This document shows, piece after piece, positions 34,871 to 43,922 of a stretch of DNA of 64,000 nt. The position numbers and the translations under genes were made by a program. The notes below the pieces were generated by a model. The model was not told where the DNA came from. It did no database searches and saw only the letters and a list, made by a program, of their open reading frames with translations. How positions within the stretch are numbered: the first letter of the stretch is position 1; the number at the start of each line of letters is the position of its first letter. This stretch comes from Hawksworthiomyces lignivorus (taxonomy: Eukaryota > Ascomycota > Sordariomycetes > Ophiostomatales > Ophiostomataceae), in NCBI GenBank assembly GCA_002917075.1, contig NTMA01000045.1, positions 124,001 to 188,000 on the forward strand, in the 5' to 3' direction.

Positions 34871-35898
34871 ACTTTTGGATCTCAAGCAATTCGCGACCAA
34901 ATGACTTCGTTCTTGTTCCCACGAGTAGCCTCTACTCTGATCGGAAGCCTAATCTGTTCAGAAAGTGTGAATTCCGGTGCCTGCCTATTCTATCTCGTGA
35001 AAGGAGCAAAAGTCTGCCTCCCCTTTTGTATGCTCTAGGACGGTGAGAGACGGCAGAATAGCTCCAGAGAGCAAAATCCTCCACACTTCTCCATACCGCG
35101 CAGGGGGTCCCTTCAGCTACGACTCAATAGTGTTAAGTCTTGGACAGAGTTTTATGCAGAAAGGAATCTAGAATTTACATTGCAATGGAGCGGATATTAA
35201 CAGCTCGGATGTAGTTGCGTAGTTGAATCATGTTCGCATCGCTTTTGTCGAATCGGATCTGTACTTTGTCAAATTTCTTTGATTTCGTTAAAGCCCTCTT
35301 TGATTTCAGTTACAAGATTTGACAGTGCGATCGTCAGTTCTTGACGGGTGATAGGACTTTCCATCATGATACCAATGGCTATCGAAGAAGAAATATTAAC
35401 GAAACTCGGGAATAAGGTGATTGTAATATTCTGACAATGGAAGAGGGCGAAAAACTTGTAGAGGTAGCTATGGTTTGATGAATGATTGTAGATGTTTTGT
35501 GACAAGACGAAGCGAAGAAAAAAGAGAAGAAAGAAGAAAGAAAACTGGGAAAAAGTTAAGGGTATAAATAATTTTCAGTTTCGTCAACAATACCAACGTT
35601 TATTACCAACAAAAAATTACATTCGAGGAAGCTGCCCTATTCACAAAAATGAACTTTCCTTATTTTTTCTCACAAACAATCCGTAGTTGCCTCGTTCCAA
35701 CAAACCTTTTTTATACAGCGAAGAACCAACAAACGCGCAAGTCTTAAGTAAAAAAAAGAGCTTTCTCTGTACGGCGAACCAACAAACTTATCTTCACCCA
35801 TCTTCCATCTTCACTGCTGCCAATGTTCATTAACCCTTCCATTTTCATTGACTCTTCCATTTTCATCGATCCTTCCAATCTTTGACTTGCCGTCGAGG

Positions 35899-36239
35899 AT
35901 GGCCAATCATGTCATTGACCGAATCTTCGAGGGCTTAAACGGGCTGAATGTCACTGACCTAGCCTTCGAGCTCTTAATCAAGCTGGCAGATCAGCATGTA
36001 AGTTTCAATACTCTGGAAACGCCTGGATTTTACACATTATACTTACATTGACATTAGGCAGGCGAGGGTGGCAGTTAGGAACGTCATTGCGTGCATCGTG
36101 CTCGACAGGTGAGTCGCAACCCATGGGCTAGAAAGATGGTGCATTTCCCAAGCTAACTCTGACAGCATCTCGAAGCAGGTTTCCCGTTGTGCATGATCTA
36201 TATGGGTCATGTCGCACGAAGACATCAGGCTCGCTGTAG
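35899..36239 (+). CDS. possible small spliced gene, unknown
   Basis: A tentative model joins 35899-35997, 36062-36108 and 36179-36239 into 68 residues starting MANHVIDRIFEGLNGLN and containing VTDLAFELLIKLADQHARVA. Introns have good ends (GTAAGT...CAG, GTGAGT...CAG), and CTAAC precedes the second acceptor. The N-terminal part looks like genuine helical protein. The third exon is uncertain: the alternative acceptor at 36165 gives an earlier stop, and further exons may exist. I do not recognise the family. It could be the 5' remnant of a broken or lineage-specific gene. Confidence 0.25.
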
Positions 36240-36843
36240 AAGTCATGGGACACATTTCGTTTGCCATGCATGTTTCACGATAGGCATTCAAAATGATTAT
36301 CGCCTGGCAATGTTTCCCTGCGAAAATGAACTGCACCCCTTCCTCAACGTGCCGGAGGATGTCGAACAGTTGGTGGGAAACATACATTCATTGACGACCA
36401 GTTTTAACTTCAACTCACATGCACACTACGCAACTGGCATGCTATGCTATGGACGTTGGGGTTTGGATGCACCTGATCCGAATGGACATATACCTTTCGT
36501 GGTTGCCCAACGGAATGCTGTCATTGTTCCACGGAGCTCTTCCCCTCCTGTCATTGACCCTCAGAACCCTGCCCCTGCTCGCCGGCGAGCTGCGCGTCCG
36601 CAAGCCCGTCATCGTGCTCCGGCCGATCGAATTTCTCTGCCTCAGACCATGCTGTTAGCGAGGCGACAAGTCATTGTTCGTTGTTTTGACTTCTACAAAG
36701 AAGTGCATCCGGTCGGCACAGAGAGACTGAGGTGTGAAATTTATCGCAACGAATTCGGCGAAGTGATCTGGAGGTGCAACAGGCTGTCCAAGATGGAAAT
36801 TTATTTGAGTTGCAGGTGGCGGTATATAGGTGTCGAGTCCTGA
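36193..36843 (+). CDS. uncertain open frame, 216 residues
   Basis: A single open frame that overlaps the 3' end of the small spliced model in another frame. It contains ordinary-looking stretches (CENELHPFLNVPEDVEQLVG; RCEIYRNEFGEVIWRCN) and an Arg/Pro-rich middle (PARRRAARPQARHRAPADR). No domain is recognised. It may be an exon of the same gene as 35899-36239, or a relic. Confidence 0.2.
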   Translation: MIYMGHVARRHQARCRSHGTHFVCHACFTIGIQNDYRLAMFPCENELHPFLNVPEDVEQLVGNIHSLTTSFNFNSHAHYATGMLCYGRWGLDAPDPNGHIPFVVAQRNAVIVPRSSSPPVIDPQNPAPARRRAARPQARHRAPADRISLPQTMLLARRQVIVRCFDFYKEVHPVGTERLRCEIYRNEFGEVIWRCNRLSKMEIYLSCRWRYIGVES

Positions 36844-37302
36844 GGTCATTAGCTCGCAAGAGCAGCTTTTTTTTGTCTGGGGGATGGTCGAATGGTTGAG
36901 ACAGCCTCGTGCCAAGAATTATTTTGATAATTTCGTTGGTTGTATCGCAAGCGAGAAAAGCGAAGTGCGTGGACGGAAGTCGGTTGAGGATCTGGTTGGA
37001 GGAGTTGAACCGTCTTACACGAGTGGAAAATTGTTAAGAAGATACTTTGTTTTTGCGTCTGTTTTATAGGAGCCGGCTAGTACTACGTAATCTAACATGC
37101 TTAGGCGTTATGCTGCTAAATGGGGAGTCAGCCATGGCCTCTTCCTATGTCAAAGGCAATCTCCAAATCTCGAATCTCAGCTTTGTCACTTCTATGGTAT
37201 TTGATCAAGAAAGCACACTTCATTCACATTGTGTATTTTCAAAAGGCCATTATTGTCTTTGACAGTTCAGCCAACGTTGTTGGACAAATGCTGGAAGTCG
37301 CA
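36844..37302. other. intergenic upstream of bZIP gene
   Basis: A 459-bp AT-leaning stretch. The frame of the bZIP gene stays open upstream to 37120, so the N-terminus could be longer. Nothing else was recognised. Confidence 0.4.
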
Positions 37303-38023
37303 ATGTCAGCGATAGTACCGCTTCGCCAGGCTGGTGAGAGCGCCATGACCGAGTCATTGGAAGCCAGGCGCCAGCGCCGCTCCCAGGCCTCTTCGAAGCC
37401 AATTACACCATCTGGCGCTGCACAAAGCAATGCAGAAGAATATGTGCCTCCAAGAACCCGCCAGCGCATTCACAAGGCGCCGCAACAGCTAGAAGTTCCA
37501 GATATTGAGGAGAATGCGGCCGAGCGCAAGCGGGTGCTCAACGTGCTGGCGCAACGCCGGTACAGTATGCCAGAATTCCGCACGGCAAAGAATAGACGAG
37601 CTACGATCTGTGCTAATTGTTTTTTTTTTTTTTTTTCCTTGCAGGAGAGCGGAGGCGGCAAGGGAAGGCAAAGGCGAGCCGTGCGAGCAGCAGTGGCGCG
37701 CCGCCAGCGGAACCTGCTGCTCTAGCAGACGAAGGCGGCAGCGCGAGCGCAGGGGCGGACACAAGCGACGACAGCGGGGCTCGCCTACCTAGTGCTTCGT
37801 CTTCTTCTCCCTCTGGGGGCAGCCTGTTCCCAACCACAATGGCAGACCCAACTCTCACTTCCAGTCTCGCCTTCACCTCGTTTGATTTCGATCTCGGCCT
37901 CGGCAGCGCTGCGGCTGGCCTGGGCGCGGAGCAGGCCGCGTGGGACCTGAGCGCCAGCCCGTCTCTGTCGGCCGCGGGAAGCCCCAATTTCTCGGCGTTT
38001 CTGGCATCGCTGGACGCGGCGCC

Positions 38024-38058
<35 letters not shown>

Positions 38059-38825
38059 CGGCCTTGCTCATCGGCGGGGTCGCGGCGGAGAACAGCGGCG
38101 GCGGCGGCGGCGGCAGCAGCAGCAGCGACGCCAGCGACGCGTACGCCCACAGCCTGTCGTCGTCGCTGTCTTCGGCGGCGTCATTCGCGGGCGACCACCT
38201 GTCGCCGGACTCGTACCTGCTGCCGATGTCGGAGCTGACGCTGCTGCGGGCGGTGCTGCGCATCGCGGCGCGGCTGGGCTGCAGCTCGTCCGTGTGGCGG
38301 CTGGACGGGCAGTCGCCGTTCCACGTGGACGGGAGCGGCAGCGACAGCAGCAGCAGCGTGGCAAGCGGCGGCAGCGGCAGCAACAGCAACAGCGGCAGGG
38401 GCGGCGATCTTGAGCTGGCGCGCAGCCTGCCGGCCAACTGGCGGCCGGTGCCGGAGCAGCGGCGGCATGCGCACCACCCGGTGCTGGACGTGCTGCCGTG
38501 GCCGTCGGTGCGCGCTAAGCTGATCGGCATCTTCAACCTGCCGCTGGAGGAGCGGCCGCCGGCGGCGGCAGACCCGCTGGCGCTGGTGCAGTTCGTGTAC
38601 GACCTCGAGGACGGCGCCGAGGGCGTGCGCATCTGGGGCGCCGACCCCTACGACCCGGCCTGCTGGGAGGTGGGCCAGCTGGTGTTCGAGCGCTGGTGGT
38701 TCGTCTTCGACCGCGCCGTCGTCGACCAGAGCAACCGGTGGCGCGACCTGCGCGGGGCGGCCAAGCTGCACCTCATGCAGCCGGGCATGGGCGGCGGAGG
38801 GGGCCTGGACATGGTATGGGTGTAA
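37303..38825 (+). CDS. bZIP-type transcription factor with DUF3425 domain
   Basis: Exons 37303-37564 and 37645-38825 give 480 residues with this start; other in-frame ATGs at 37288, 37345 and 37120 are possible. The basic region at about 75-92 (ERKRVLNVLAQRRYRERRR) fits the fungal bZIP signature N-x2-AQ-x2-Y-R. The junction that completes it crosses the intron, whose acceptor follows a long T run. The middle is low-complexity Ser/Ala/Gly with an 11-residue glutamine run coded only by CAG. The C-terminal DUF3425-type domain is visible in VLDVLPWPSVRAKLIGIFNL and in the WEVGQLVFERWWFVFD segment. Such factors are common in filamentous fungi; function is unknown. A leucine zipper is weak or absent, as is usual in this class. 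Confidence 0.82.
38025..38057 (+). repeat. (CAG)11 microsatellite coding polyglutamine
   Basis: Eleven pure CAG codons within the bZIP/DUF3425 gene, close to (GGC)n and (AGC)n tracts. Pure codon tracts are prone to length change. Confidence 0.9.
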
Positions 38826-41028
38826 AAAGGAAAGGGAGGCGTTTTTTTTACTTTGGTCTTGGCGAGAGGCTCTACACAGGGCTGCGAAGCGCCGCACAAA
38901 AAACAGCAGAGATAAAACTAGACTACATCAGATACCTGGCTAAGAGCGGAATACAATGCATTATATGCCATTTGAACGCAAGACATTATCTGTTCTAATG
39001 AGAAGCCATATGTAATACACACTTCGGATAGATATCTGATAATGGATGGGGCTTATGGTCTGTGGCTCGAGGCCCATGGCCCGTGGGCTCATGGCCCGTG
39101 TCTCCTACCAGGAGATCCACGCAACCGGATCTCCGTGGGCCAGGACATGGAGGAGGGGCAATGGGAGAGCTGGAACCCGAAAAAGGGCATCGAATTGTGA
39201 TAATTCGAGGAAATGGGGGGGGGGTGAGGACGTGTACGTACGGATGATTTGCTTGGAATAGGGAGGGTGGTACCAGGCGGGGAGAGCGGCCCAGGAGTGC
39301 AGGACGGGAAAGAGAAGTGTGTGTGTATGTGTGCGTGTGTGTGTGTGTAAGCCGTTTATTAGTTCGAGTGACGTACGAAACGAAACATCATGACGAGGAT
39401 CTCTAATACTACAAAGGTCCAAAACTCTAAAGCTTCAAAACATTGAGATTCAAAAGGATGGAGTGCAAGTTGGAGGTTTTTATTTTTCTTTGGCTCCGGT
39501 CGCCGGACAGAGCCGGTACTGTGGAGTGACTCGTAGTGACTCTTACTTTTGTACTTAGGCCCCGTAGATAAGTAGTTCTCAGTACTCATGTGCAGATCCA
39601 GACAGAGACATACATATCATATATATGTACGACAATCGGTGTGCAGAGCCACGCAGTTGAGTGGCAGAACCAGCTGCTGTGATTCGCTCCCAGTCGCCTC
39701 CGTGGGGAGAGGAGAGACAGAGACAGACAGAGACAAACAAAAGAAATTAAGAAAGAAATTAAGAATGAAAAGAAAACCAAAGTAGACCGTTTCCCATCTC
39801 TCCACATCGTTCTTAGTGTGTGTGCAACATGTACATACACGTACATACAGAGTACGAGTACCTCAGATAGGCTGCTGGCACCCCTGACTACTAGTATCCT
39901 ACCTGCCTACCCACTGCGATTTAGCGTAGTTGACCCCTCCATCTCCTGCTCGCAGGGCCAAAAAAAAAAGTCATCGTCACTCATGAATGGCCACTTTCAT
40001 CCCTCCAAAAATTCTCTCTTGACAGTGACCGACATTTCTTGATTCACTTCCTCCCTTCCTTTCCCTTCCCTTCCCGCCCCTTACGTCCCTCTTCCTCCCC
40101 TCTTCCGTTGAGCTTCCTCTGGGTATTCTTCTCTTGAGGGCAAGCTGGTCTGATAGCGAACGAGGGTGTGCCAGAGATCCAGAGAGATCAAGGTTTGGCT
40201 GGCGAGAGAGATTATGGTAATGCAGTAGATACCCGAGAACCTAAGGACCTCAACAAAACAAAATATACGCCTGCTGCCCTGCTTCTCTTTTTTCTTTTGT
40301 TCAGCGAGATAGATAGGTGAGTTTTTCTTTTTCTTTTTCTTTTTCTTCTTCTTCTTCAAGAATCTCTTTTGCTTTTACAAAGACACGCATGAAAAGGGAA
40401 AAGCAGAAGTGACGTGGCTTTGTCTGGGGACCCCATGGAGCTTTCTTCGAGAATCTTCCTCCCCAGTGCTTCGTTTTGGTCTCGGTTTCCAGATATAGCT
40501 TCAATTCTTGGATCCTATTTCTCCATTCCCTATTTTCAGATCGAATTGCCATAGAAAAGACTGCACCTAGTGGTTCACCGCACTCGACTCGGAGCTTTGA
40601 ATGGCCGGCTGGGCCGTGCTACCGACTGGTGCCGTTCTACCTCCGATTCGACAGCTGCTCTGCTTCCCCAATGCATAGCACTTTTTGAATTCTATGCAAC
40701 CCAATCTTGGCTATTTTTCTTTTTCTTGATATTCTTCTTGTTCTGCATGTTCTGCATGTTCTGCTTGTCTTGTCTTGCTTGTCTCACTTGTCTTGCTTGT
40801 TCTGCTTGTTTTGCTTGCTGTGGCCATCCCCCCTCCCCCCTCGCTTCTATGCTTGCTTTTCTTCTGGCAGGTTGGGTTTTTTGGTTACTGATCCGGTCTT
40901 CTTCAGACAAAACAAAAATTGATCTGAATCTGGTCAATTTGTCGTTTTAGGCCCATATTTGCTTTCATCTTTCTCTTGGGAATTTTCTTTTCTATTCGAA
41001 CTATTTCTCCATTTTTTTGTTTCTCAAG
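38826..41028. other. intergenic with hairpins and CT-rich leader
   Basis: A 2.2-kb region. Near the bZIP 3' end there are hairpins at 39111-39134 and 39191-39207 and a GT-rich tract at 39317-39350. Toward the MTHFR gene the sequence becomes strongly pyrimidine-rich, with imperfect TTCTGCTTG/TCTTGCTTG repeats at 40738-40822 that look like part of a long 5' leader. No gene was recognised. Confidence 0.5.
39111..39207. repeat. pair of perfect inverted repeats downstream of bZIP gene
   Basis: GGAGATCC (39111-39118) and GGATCTCC (39127-39134) form an 8-bp stem with an 8-nt loop. CGAATT (39191-39196) and AATTCG (39202-39207) form a 6-bp stem with a 5-nt loop. A CTCCT/AGGAG pairing just upstream could compete with the first stem. 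They lie about 300 bp past the bZIP stop codon and may be in its 3' UTR. Confidence 0.55.
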
Positions 41029-43061
41029 ATGCATATCCGGGATATGGTCGCCGAGGCCGAGCGGGACGGCAAGCCGTCCTTCTCATTTGAGTACTTCCCG
41101 CCCAAGACGGCCCTGGGCGTCCAGAACCTGTATGACCGCATGGAGCGCATGCACCTGTTCGGCCCCAAGTTCATCGACATCACATGGGGCGCCGGCGGCC
41201 ACGTGGCCGACCTGACGGCCGAGATGGTGGCCCAGGCGCAGACCTATTTCGGCCTGGAGACGTGCATGCACCTGACCTGCACGGACATGGGCGAGGACGC
41301 CGTCAACGACGCCCTGCGCAGGGCGTACCGCGCGGGCTGCACCAACATCCTGGCGCTGCGCGGCGACCCGCCGCGCGACAAGGACACGTGGGAGGCGGCC
41401 GACGGCGGCTTCCGCTACGCCAAGGACCTGGTCGCCCACATCCGCAAGACGTACGGCGACCACTTTGACATTGGCGTGGCCGGCTACCCGGAGGGCTGCG
41501 ACGACAACCAGAACGAGGACCTGCTGCTGGACCACCTCAAGGAGAAGGTGGACGCGGGCGCCTCCTTCATCGTGACGCAGATGTTCTACGACGCCGACAA
41601 CTTCCTGCGCTGGCTGGCGCGCGCCCGCGAGCGGGGCATCGCCGTGCCCGTGCTGCCGGGCATCATGCCCATCGCCACGTACGCGAGCTTCCTGCGCCGC
41701 GTCAACCACATGGGCTGCAAGGTGCCGCAGGCCTGGCTGGACGCGCTGGAGCCGGTCAAGAACAACGACGACGCCGTGCGCGAGATCGGCAAGACGCTGG
41801 TGGCGGGGCTGTGCCGCGCCATCCTGGCCGGGGGCGACGTCAAGCACCTGCACTTTTACACCATGAACCTGGCCCAGGCCACGCGCATGGTGCTGGACGA
41901 GCTCGGCTGGCTGCCGTCGGCCGACCGCCCGCGCCCGCCGCCCGCCCTGCCCTGGAAGCAGTCGCTGGCCCTGGGCCGCCGCGACGAGGCCGTGCGGCCC
42001 ATCTTCTGGCGCAACCGCGGCAAGTCGTACGTCGCCCGCACCGCCGACTGGGACGAGTTCCCCAACGGCCGCTGGGGCGACTCGCGCTCCCCGGCCTTTG
42101 GCGACCTCGGCAGCGCCTACGGCGTCGGCCTGCCCGGCACCAGCGCCCAGAACCGCGCAAAGTGGGGCGAGCCCCGCTCCGTCGCCGACGTCGCCGCCCT
42201 CTTCGTCCGCTACCTCACCGGCGACCTCGCTTCGCTGCCCTGGAGCGAGGCGCCCCTCACCGGCGAGGCCGACGTCATCCAGCAGGACCTCGTCTCCCTC
42301 AACCGCCGCGGCCTGCTGACCGTCAACTCCCAGCCCGCCGTCGACGGCGCCCCCTCCTCCCACCCCGTCCACGGCTGGGGCCCCCCCAACGGCTACGTCT
42401 ACCAGAAGGCCTACCTCGAGCTGCTCGTCCCCCCCGCCCTCTACCGCGCCGTCATCGACCGCGTCCAGGCCCACCCCCACCTCACCTACCACGCCGTCAC
42501 CTGGAAGGGCGCCCTCGCCACCAACGCCCCCTCCGAGGGCCCCAACGCCGTCACCTGGGGCGTGTTTCCCGGCAAGGAGATCGTCCAGCCCACCATCGTC
42601 GAGAGCATCAGCTTCCTCGCCTGGAAGGACGAGGCCTTCCAGCTCGGCGACGACTGGGCCCGCTGCTACGACGCCGGCAGCCCCAGCCGCGCGCTGATCC
42701 GCCAGATGGTCGACGAGTGGTACCTTATCACGATTGGTAGGGTTTTTTTTTTTTACCCACCTTTTTTCACTTTAGTTTTTCTTGTTGGATTTTTTTTTTA
42801 TCATCTCTTCCACGAGACTGATTGTGCTGACTGCGTCTAGTGAACAACGACTTCCACCAGCCGCGCACGATTTTCGAAGTGCTGGAAGGTCTGGCACTTC
42901 CCGACATGGACAAGGAAGTCGAAGGTGTCCCCGAGGAGGCGGCTCCGGCACCAGCAGCAGCAGCAGAAGCAGCAACGACAGCCGACACCGCTGCCACGAA
43001 GGTCCCTGCTAAGCCGGTCAACATTGTCCCCGAGGCTCAGAGAATGCCCCAGCCGGTTTGA
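41029..43061 (+). CDS. MET13: methylenetetrahydrofolate reductase (MET13 type)
   Basis: Reduces 5,10-methylene-THF to 5-methyl-THF, the methyl donor for methionine synthesis. Exons 41029-42736 and 42841-43061 give 642 residues; the junction restores ITIVNNDFHQP. The N-terminal TIM-barrel catalytic domain (about 1-300) shows FSFEYFPPKT, FIDITWGAGG, LETCMHLTCTDMG, NILALRGDPPRD and DAGASFIVTQMFYD. A linker follows, with RTADWDEFPNGRWGD and SPAFGDLG. The C-terminal regulatory domain has the AdoMet-domain stretches NGYVYQKAYLE and NAVTWGVFPGKEI. The EFPNGRWGDSRSPAFGD linker favours Met13 over Met12. Codon use is extremely GC-rich at third positions. The tail has an Ala-rich, poorly conserved extension. 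A long CT-rich leader precedes the ATG. Confidence 0.95.
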
Positions 43062-43922
43062 AACGGCCCATAAGGAGGCAAGCAGCCCGGCCACATAGAA
43101 CAGCATCTCCCATCCATATTTATTCTTCTATGAAGCTTTTCAGTTTCTTTCTTCTTTCGATTCGGACAACAGCACCTTCAACAATACGGAGAGACTCATT
43201 TTAACACGTCTCTCTCTTTCATTACTCTTATTATGATTGCTACCGACATCATGGCGTTCAAATGAACAGCGTACGGCGCATGTTTTTTTTTTGTTTATTC
43301 GATTTTCGATTTCTTCCATCTCTTATGTTTTTGGGTATCTGGGTTTGGGAGCGGAAGAGGGAGGAGGGCTAAACGACACATACAAAAGTACCTTTTTCAA
43401 CAAAATTGGGAACGACTCGCATTCATGGGGAAAACAAAAAAGCTTTAACAAGGCGCATTATGGCACTGACCGAGACGGCCTAGGCCACAAGAGAGCCTTG
43501 CCATTTTTTGCAAGGCTCTTCTTTTACACGGATTATGCATGACGACATAATAAACTGGGACAACAAGGGATAAAAAATTCACAAAAACATAAAACATCTC
43601 AACGATACCCCATGGACGAGCGAAGAAACCGAAGAGGGGAATGAGAGAGCAAGAAAGGGGGAGGAGGGGAGAGTCTAGAGGGAGGCTTGGCAAAGAAGGA
43701 ATTGGACCATCTTTTTTCACTATATTATACATATATATAGAAAAATTTCGATCCAGAGGACGAATGTGCCCTATTCAAACACGCACCGAATTGCTTGCGC
43801 CAAGCATTCAGGCTTCTTTTTAATTACTGCGAGATGCACTCTATGTCTGCATATCTGCCTCGCCGTCTATAATCTATCGTAGAAGAAAGATAAGAGCCTC
43901 CTCACATGAGAGTCTCAAAGCA
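43062..43922. other. intergenic, convergent 3' ends
   Basis: An 861-bp region between the converging MTHFR and RBM26-like genes. The stretch ACAAGAGAGCCTTGCC...TTTTTGCAAGGCTCTT (about 43488-43513) has an AGAGCCTTGC / GCAAGGCTCT inverted repeat that could form a terminator-like hairpin. No gene was seen. Confidence 0.5.

Larger units (their letters stand above)
32060..35898. other. gene-poor region with repeats and hairpins
   Basis: A 3.8-kb region without a convincing gene. It holds repeat copy B (33957-34124), a 22-nt C run (34186-34207), four successive hairpins (34719-34870) and several weak open frames: 32147-32515, 34444-34872 and 35269-35505, all minus strand. None shows a domain I recognise. 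The 35.1-35.8 kb part is AT-richer than the surrounding genes. This looks like an insertion-prone or decaying segment. Confidence 0.5.

Noticed and set aside
34444..34872. 142-residue minus-strand frame across the hairpin array
   Set aside because: The frame is created partly by the palindromic sequence and shows no protein family; the hairpins are the better explanation.
36885..36960. tRNA-like stretch (GATGGTCGAATGGTTGAGAC followed by possible arms)
   Set aside because: Resembles a tRNA D-arm/A box, but I could not build an acceptor stem or a proper GTTCGA B box.
37613..38632. 339-residue minus-strand open frame opposite the bZIP gene
   Set aside because: Consists of Ser/Ala/Leu/Cys runs that are complements of the CAG and GGC tracts.
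41083..42492. 469-residue minus-strand open frame antisense to MTHFR
   Set aside because: The extreme GC3 of the MTHFR gene removes stop codons on the opposite strand; the composition is simple Val/Gly/Ala.
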